Positions 58,198 through 64,000 of a stretch of DNA of 64,000 bases are shown in pieces (within the stretch, counting starts at the first letter, position 1; every line of letters begins with the position of its first letter). The stretch comes from Notolepis coatsorum (Eukaryota; Chordata; Actinopteri; Aulopiformes; Paralepididae): the NCBI GenBank assembly GCA_963971535.1, contig OZ020588.1, positions 125,434,846 to 125,498,845 of the forward strand. The letters run 5' to 3'. Below the pieces are notes generated by a model, which did no database searches, was not told the DNA's origin, and was given only the letters and a program-made list of their open reading frames with translations. Made by a program: the position numbers and the translations under genes.

Positions 58198-59165
58198 ATA
58201 CAAGTTCAAGTTCAAGTTCTTTAATAGTTGTCATACAGAAGTACAGAATACTTTCATACAAAATGCTTCTTACTGTTACGCTCCAGAGACTGTGCTAGAC
58301 AAGATAGTATCAAATAACATAATAACATAATATAGCATGAATTTAGAAGAAGAAAATGAGGTCACAGTGTTCGGTATAGACATATGTACAATGTTCTGAG
58401 TTACCATATAATATACAATACACAATACTATGCAGTGTACTAATGTACAGTACTATCTAGTGCAAAGCAGAAATGGGATGAGGTACAATTTTAGGTACAA
58501 TTTACAGTAAGGTGTACGAGTTGTAGTGCAATCCTTCATCCATAAATATAAAGTGTGGGGAGTGAGTGCTACAGTGTGTTTGTTTAAAGTGGGTGTGTGC
58601 TATAAGTGTGTGGAGTGGGTGCTACAGTGTGTTTGTTTAAAGTGAGTGTGTGCGTGTGGATGTGTGTGCTATGTGCGTTTGGTGGTTGTTGTTGTGTAGT
58701 GTTCATTCATTGTTCGTTTAGCAGCCTGATGGCCTGGGGATAGAAGCTTCTTCTGAGTCTTTCTGTGCTCGCCTTGAGACTCCTGTATCGCTTGCCTGAC
58801 CGCAGCAGTTCAAAGAGGCAGTTGTTCGGGTGACTGGAGTCTTTAATGATTCTCTTAGCCTTGCCCTTGCAACGCTTGTAGTAAATGTTCTGGAGGGTGG
58901 GGAGCCCCCCTCCAATTGTGCGTTCGGCTGAACGTGTCACTCTTTGTAGTCTGCTTTGGTCTTGTGCAGTGCTATTCCCAAACCAGGAGGTGATGTTGCC
59001 GGTCAAGATGCTCTCTATTGTACATGAGTAGAAGTTCTTAAGGATCTTCTGGCTGACTTGGCTACATACATTTTTGGGGTATAATTTCCTATGTGCATAT
59101 GACCTCAACATGTTGTGGTTACTATATTGATCTGATTGGAGTAGCCTATTGCCACAAATGAGCAA
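58198..59165 (-). pseudogene. CR1/L2-like LINE, C terminus and 3' UTR, antisense
   Basis: Minus-strand frame 59165-58707 (152 codons) contains FYSCTIESILTGNITSWFG, QSRLQRVTRSAERTIGG, LPTLQNIYYKRCKGKA and KDSSHPNNCLFELLRSGKRY, ending FYPQAIRLLNEQ. This is the familiar post-RT C terminus of a teleost LINE. The 3' UTR (58198-58706) holds a 60-70-bp internal duplication ('agtgtgtttgtttaaagtg', 58575-58660). It ends with 'acttctgtatgacaactattaaagaac', the same tail that forms the palindrome around the first LTR element. Confidence 0.88.
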
Positions 59166-59608
<443 letters not shown>

Positions 59609-59819
59609 CAGGCATTTTGGGGGTGGAGTAATTCAGGGAATGCAAGGCACTGCCCTCCCTTCTGTCCCTCCCTCCCTCTAGTCTCCACTCCTCCAGTGGA
59701 AATTCATCCTTCAAGGCTGGTAGCGGACATTAGTGTTGTGGACCTCAGGAGCAGGACGAAGGGGCGAGGTCCTAGCAGCATAGGCAACGATCGGTGGGTT
59801 AAATGGGTGTAATATTACC

Positions 59820-60320
59820 GGCTCTAACTATAGCCCGAGTGTAACGGAGGATTCAAGACATTACGATTATTTTTCCACTACCGAAAACCCGTCATGTGAT
59901 TGTCTCTCCCCTCATTGGCTCTTCTTTTTTTCCCCCTCTATTCTTATTTTCTTTGGATGAACTTGATTTCCAGCATCGTACGAACGAACCACAGTTGGAA
60001 TTGTGATCAAATAACGTGGCTTGATTTTTTTTTAAGATAGGACATTATACGGTGTTGTTTTGACTGCAAATAGGTTTCCTTTGCGACTACCAACTTAGAA
60101 GAGAAGAAGATCGCGGGAGAGAGGAGATTTGACACCGAGGAGCCAGCAGCCTATTTGTCCGCTTGAGTCTGAAAGAAGGAAAGATCGCGTTGGACGAAAA
60201 CCAAGCTTCCTCGCCACCACCGGTGTGCCTATTTCGTCTTGTTCCTCTCGGGAGAGAGGAGACAGATGATTTGAGGAGAATAACGGGAGATTAAACGGTC
60301 AGTTTTTTTTTTAAATAGGC
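59820..60320 (+). promoter_or_regulatory. Candidate host promoter / 5' UTR exon
   Basis: Unlike the rest of the window, this stretch shows no repeat signature. It has scattered CpGs, a CCAAT-box motif in reverse (ATTGG, about 59915) and an E-box-like TCATGTG (59891). A purine-rich GC-moderate block (60090-60300) is typical of vertebrate 5' UTRs. It is followed by 'aaacggtcagttttttttt', a possible but weak donor. There is no initiator ORF. Inference only; the gene would lie beyond the right edge. Confidence 0.3.
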
Positions 60321-62692
60321 AATCGTCTGCCTGAAATAAGCTTTTACAAGTGTGTCTAGTCTATGTGGCATATTATGCTATCAGGTCGAGTAGCCCGTTC
60401 TGTAAGTGAAAGTGCTCCAAGTAGACACAGTAGCCACACACACACACACAGGAGCTGTTATTAAGACTGTGGGAATAACACTTGGTTTGCGGATTCAAAA
60501 AATAACACTGCGCCTAATTTACTCACTATAATCCGCAGGTCCGCACCTTACTAATAAATGGTTACAGCTGCAATGTGACAGTAGGCTGGGGTCGGGTGAG
60601 TTTGACAATAGCCGGGGGGGTCGTGATTTGTAGCAGCAGCAGCAGCGCTCCTCTAGTGCAACAGCAATGAGCGAGTGCGAGAGGGATCTGTTTGGCAGTA
60701 GGCTGCTGTGTTATTAGCTGGCTTGCTAGGCTACTTATCCAAGCTACCGATATCCCTCCCTCCCTCCCATCCGTGCTTTTGCTCTTAGACTAGACAGCTG
60801 GCCCAAGTCAGGATTCTGACTGACTCCGTCTCCTCGGACATTCCCCCCGATGGGCTCAAAACAAAACAGGTGCATTTATTAAAAGACAGGCTATTGTTGG
60901 CAAAGAGGGGTTTGAACTGATTATGTACTATGCTGTGTATAGCTCTCATTGTGTCAAGTGTCGTTTAGGGTCATTTGGGTACACCCACGTACACTGTTTT
61001 TTTTCGGTTGCCACGAATGGTCCGAACTGTGTTGTTTACATTTAAATATTGTGATGATGGTGTGCTGCATTTTTGTCTAGTTTTGTCCCGTTTTTCGACC
61101 CGTTTGCTCCGTGTGTGTGTGCGTGTGCGTGCGTGCGCTGTAGCCTATGTATATGTTCTCCCCATGCGCGTATGTGCTACTGGCCCCCCAACCCTGTTCG
61201 TGCGTAAAGAGGCTTGGAACAAACGCCTCTCCGACTTGCACAGATCCAAATGGAAACACATAGCGCACTCAACATAGTCCTTACTGTCGTACAACATAAT
61301 AACCCACACATGATGAACACGACACCAGCAACGACCAGCCTGTACCTGGTCTGTGACTGCGCCTGTCTGTGCAAATACCTAATAATAGCGTTAGTTTGTG
61401 GAGAAGCTGGGTTATATATCGCTTTTCACTTATTTAGATGTTTTAGCCCGTCTCTTCGTGATTCAGCTCACGTATGCTTTGCCATGGAGACGTTTGAATT
61501 GAAAGCTCATCGTTTCGTGTATGTCTCCTTTGACCGAGCGCAGAGGGAGACAAATACTCGATGTGAAGAGTCGATGATGCATCTTCAAAACCCACACAAG
61601 TAGCCTATAGGCTGCGTTATTATTATTACCGAGTCCGACGTCCCGTGTGTTAAGTCCACAGCAAAACACGTACAAGGGATCGATGCTGCTGAATGTTTGG
61701 CTCCACTATAGAGGTGATTTAAAAAAAGAAGAAAAAACTACGCTATTCCTATCTGGTACCTGTACTCAACTGCAATATGGCAATCTGGCTTTGAATTGTG
61801 TAAGGGGGCGAATCAGTTCATTTTCAAACCAAGTTTAAGATATTTCGTTTACTTGCCTTTTTGTAGGATACCAGCCTACAAAAGTTTATCCTGGGTCTGC
61901 ATCTAAATTAATGAAATAACATGGCAATTCTCTAATGGGCCATTTAGAAGTTCAGAGTGGTCCCATGGGTGCCATTACTCGTTGTCAATAGACTAGACTT
62001 GGCGTGAAGTGGTACCATCCCCATTGCTGCCCCACCCAGAGCTCCCAGTGGACGCAATCATGTCAAATTGATATTGACAGCATTCTCTCCCGCTCTATTA
62101 TATTCTATGCTATTCTCTCCCACAGCTCCAAATTAATGCTAATCTAAACTAAAATCATATTTTTAACAATGCATTTTTAGTATTCGTAGGGCTATTTGGT
62201 TTTAGTAAGTTATTATTCAACAATAGCTCTCAGTCAAGAAACAAAAATAGTGTTTTACTCCATTTCTATTTTATTCAGAAAATGTATAGCCTACTGGCCT
62301 ACTCCACTCCCAATGACAAGTCACTCAGAGCTGAGCACACTTGCATACATGTGTGTATGTTTGTGTGTGTAAACAGGCGTCATAGTGTTAGGACTGGTAT
62401 GCTCTGTAGACAAGCTGTTCTTTAATCCCTGACACAGGGCCCTGTGTTTATTTCCCAAGGAGCAGCCGCAGCAGCCAATACAGAGGGTGTGTGTGCCCTG
62501 CACACTGGTTTGTGCATGTGTGTGCATGACTTAGTCAATGTGTACAGTATGTGTGTGTATATATATACGTGGATTGTGTGTGCTTGGTTATTGGTGGGTG
62601 CATCACTGTGCATTTAGCATACATGCCTGGGTGTGAGGTTAATGGTGTGCTCTTGTACTTGTGTGTGTGAGATTGTGTGTGTACCTGGCTGC

Positions 62693-62747
<55 letters not shown>

Positions 62748-62835
62748 CACACAGTATATACATATGTGTGTGTATGTTCCAGAAGCATGCGCTATCATCC
62801 AGTGAAGCAGCAGTCTAAGAGATTAGTGTCTCAGC
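60321..62835. other. No supported gene
   Basis: Contains a short CA run (60437-60450), an AGC repeat (60632-60647), TG/CA-rich patches (61108-61140, 62340-62760) and a TA patch (62735-62750). Possible first intron of a downstream gene. Frames of 60-129 codons overlap one another and show no family. Confidence 0.45.
62697..62734. repeat. (TG)n microsatellite
   Basis: About 19 TG units followed by a TA run and a short CA run. Confidence 0.93.
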
Positions 62836-62895
62836 TAGGGCTGGGCAATTAATCGGAAAGAAAAATCGCAATCTCGATTCATAGACCTATGCAAT

Positions 62896-63066
62896 TGTAA
62901 CGGGTGTAAAACTCACTCCCCAGAGGCATCCAAACTGAGCGCTTAGGAGGGAATTCCTTTCTTGGCGCAGCGGTTTGTGATGTCGCCCGCAGTGCGGACG
63001 CCTGGGGTTCGACTCCCACTCAAGGCATGGTCGAAGTCGTGGCAGGGGCGAGTTGTCTCTGTTACA
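62896..63066 (+). repeat. 5' LTR of the TRIM, with Pol III boxes
   Basis: A box TGGCGCAGCGG (62963-62973) and B box GGTTCGACTCC (63006-63016) fit the tRNA consensus. They are separated by 32 bases, normal for tRNA promoters. Cloverleaf pairing is only partial (CTTG with CAAG around it). Confidence 0.85.
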
Positions 63067-63067
63067 C

Positions 63068-63085
63068 TGGTGCCGTGACACGGAT
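63068..63085 (+). promoter_or_regulatory. TRIM primer-binding site
   Basis: TGGTGCCGTGACACGGAT. TGGTGCCG matches the complement of the tRNA-Phe 3' end, and about 13 of the first 16 bases fit. The first 11 bases equal the gypsy site at 36015. Confidence 0.8.
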
Positions 63086-63100
63086 GCCTTGGGTGGTGTG

Positions 63101-63117
63101 AGTTTAGGGGGGGTGAA
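63101..63117 (+). promoter_or_regulatory. TRIM polypurine tract
   Basis: AGTTTAGGGGGGGTGAA, immediately before the 3' LTR. Confidence 0.8.
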
Positions 63118-63288
63118 TGTAACGGGTGTAAAACTCACTCCCCAGAGGCATCCAAACTGAGCGCTTAGGAGGGAATTCCTTTCTTGGCGCAGCGGTTTGT
63201 GATGTCGCCCGCAGTGCGGACGCCTGGGGTTCGACTCCCACTCAAGGCATGGTCGAAGTCGTGGCAGGGGCGAGTTGTCTCTGTTACA
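63118..63288 (+). repeat. 3' LTR of the TRIM, with Pol III boxes
   Basis: Base-for-base identical to 62896-63066 by eye, so the insertion is very recent. A and B boxes lie at about 63185-63195 and 63228-63238. Confidence 0.88.
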
Positions 63289-63554
63289 CAATCTCATTTC
63301 TAAATTATGACGATTTTTTTTATTAAACTTGCGTTATAGACTTGAGTTATGTTGTATGTTACAAGAGACTTAAGTTTAAGTCAAGCACTTTCATATATGT
63401 TATGTTGAAAGAGTGCAATCAATGATTTTATTGAAAAAAATAAGAATCGTGTGAGAGAATCGTGATCTCAATTCTTAGAGAGAAAAATCATCACATTTTA
63501 GCAAGAATCGCCCAGCCCTAGTCTCAGCCCCAGTAAAGAATCTCAGCTGGCCTG

Positions 63555-63936
<382 letters not shown>

Positions 63937-63945
63937 CATGCCTAT

Positions 63946-64000
63946 TAGGGCTGAACAATATATCACATTCATAGATCGCTACAGGAATGCAATATTCATA
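63946..64000 (+). mobile_element. Start of a hAT-type MITE, cut by the window edge
   Basis: TAGGGCTGAACAATATATC resembles known hAT MITE termini of the TAGGGCTG type and is close to, but not the same as, the 62836 family. The other end is outside the window. Confidence 0.6.

Larger units (their letters stand above)
62896..63288 (+). mobile_element. TRIM: miniature LTR retrotransposon with tRNA-like LTRs
   Basis: Two identical 171-bp direct repeats (62896-63066, 63118-63288), each TGTAACGG...GTTACA, enclose only 51 bp. One base after the first repeat is a primer-binding site (TGGTGCCGTGACACGGAT). Directly before the second is a purine tract (63101-63117). CAAT flanks both sides (62892-62895, 63289-63292), and the MITE copy at 1-138 shows the site unoccupied with a single CAAT. 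This is the full plan of a terminal-repeat retrotransposon in miniature. It has no coding capacity. Each LTR contains Pol III A and B boxes. Termini and primer site resemble the gypsy element at 35188, the probable source of enzymes. Confidence 0.9.
62836..63520. mobile_element. hAT MITE disrupted by a miniature LTR element
   Basis: Termini TAGGGCTGGGCAATTAATCG and (reverse) TAGGGCTGGGCGATTCTTGC. GTCTCAGC flanks both sides (62828-62835, 63521-63528), an exact 8-bp duplication. The same family lies at 1-138. Confidence 0.92.

Noticed and set aside
60975-61603. Overlapping 100-129-codon frames as a host exon
   Set aside because: They occur on both strands, contain TG-repeat translation and match no family; coding status cannot be supported.
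62896-63288. Reading the 171-bp repeats as a simple tandem SINE duplication
   Set aside because: A primer site directly after the first repeat, a purine tract directly before the second, TG..CA ends and a 4-bp duplication with an empty-site paralogue fit an LTR pair better.
62887-63297. 136-codon minus-strand frame with an internal repeat
   Set aside because: It is the antisense translation of the two TRIM LTRs; the repeat is the LTR pair.

Overview
This is a gene-poor, repeat-dense stretch of a vertebrate genome, most likely a teleost fish. The evidence is the mix of transposons: a Tol2-like hAT element, several hAT MITEs with 8-bp target duplications, a BEL/Pao and a Ty3/gypsy retrotransposon, L2/CR1-type and restriction-endonuclease-type LINEs, tRNA-derived SINEs, and very long CA, CT and TAA microsatellites. 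I found no complete host protein-coding gene. The best candidate for host regulatory sequence is a unique-looking, CpG-containing stretch at about 59.8-60.3 kb. There is one 200-base assembly gap (13582-13781).

Layout. 536-10722 is a very young LTR retroelement with 1.43-kb LTRs. It encodes a Gag-like zinc-knuckle protein and a small membrane protein but no polymerase, and it sits inside a palindrome. 11771-15480 holds a hAT MITE, a LINE 3' end, the gap, an antisense LINE endonuclease and an antisense SINE. 16058-24421 is a BEL/Pao element on the minus strand, with near-identical LTRs, a tRNA-Tyr primer site and a 1771-residue polyprotein that lacks the integrase core. 24430-26076 is a decayed L2 LINE ending in a TAA array. 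28151-28726 is a hAT MITE split by a SINE. 28993-32810 is a Tol2-like hAT element filled with minisatellites. 35188-46327 is a Ty3/gypsy element whose pol is cut by a nonsense codon and a 0.5-kb SINE. Its 3' LTR is split by a 2-kb LINE-like insertion that encodes only an ORF1-type protein.

47445-53000 holds another copy of the hAT MITE, a degraded restriction-endonuclease-type LINE, and a terminal-inverted-repeat element carrying tRNA-like sequences. 54401-59165 holds a further MITE, a hAT transposase remnant and two truncated LINEs. 59388-62835 is CpG-bearing and the least repetitive part. 62836-63520 is a hAT MITE disrupted by a 393-bp miniature LTR retrotransposon. Its identical 171-bp LTRs each carry tRNA-type Pol III promoter boxes. 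A 370-bp TG array and the start of another MITE close the window.

How the parts work together. At least three elements here look dependent on proteins supplied by others. The Pol-less LTR element at 0.5-10.7 kb lacks reverse transcriptase and integrase. The BEL element lacks integrase. The miniature LTR element encodes nothing, but it shares its LTR terminus, primer site, polypurine tract and target-duplication length with the gypsy element in the same window, which is the most likely source of its enzymes. Nesting and target duplications date the insertions relative to one another: gypsy before SINE and ORF1-only LINE, and hAT MITE before miniature LTR element.
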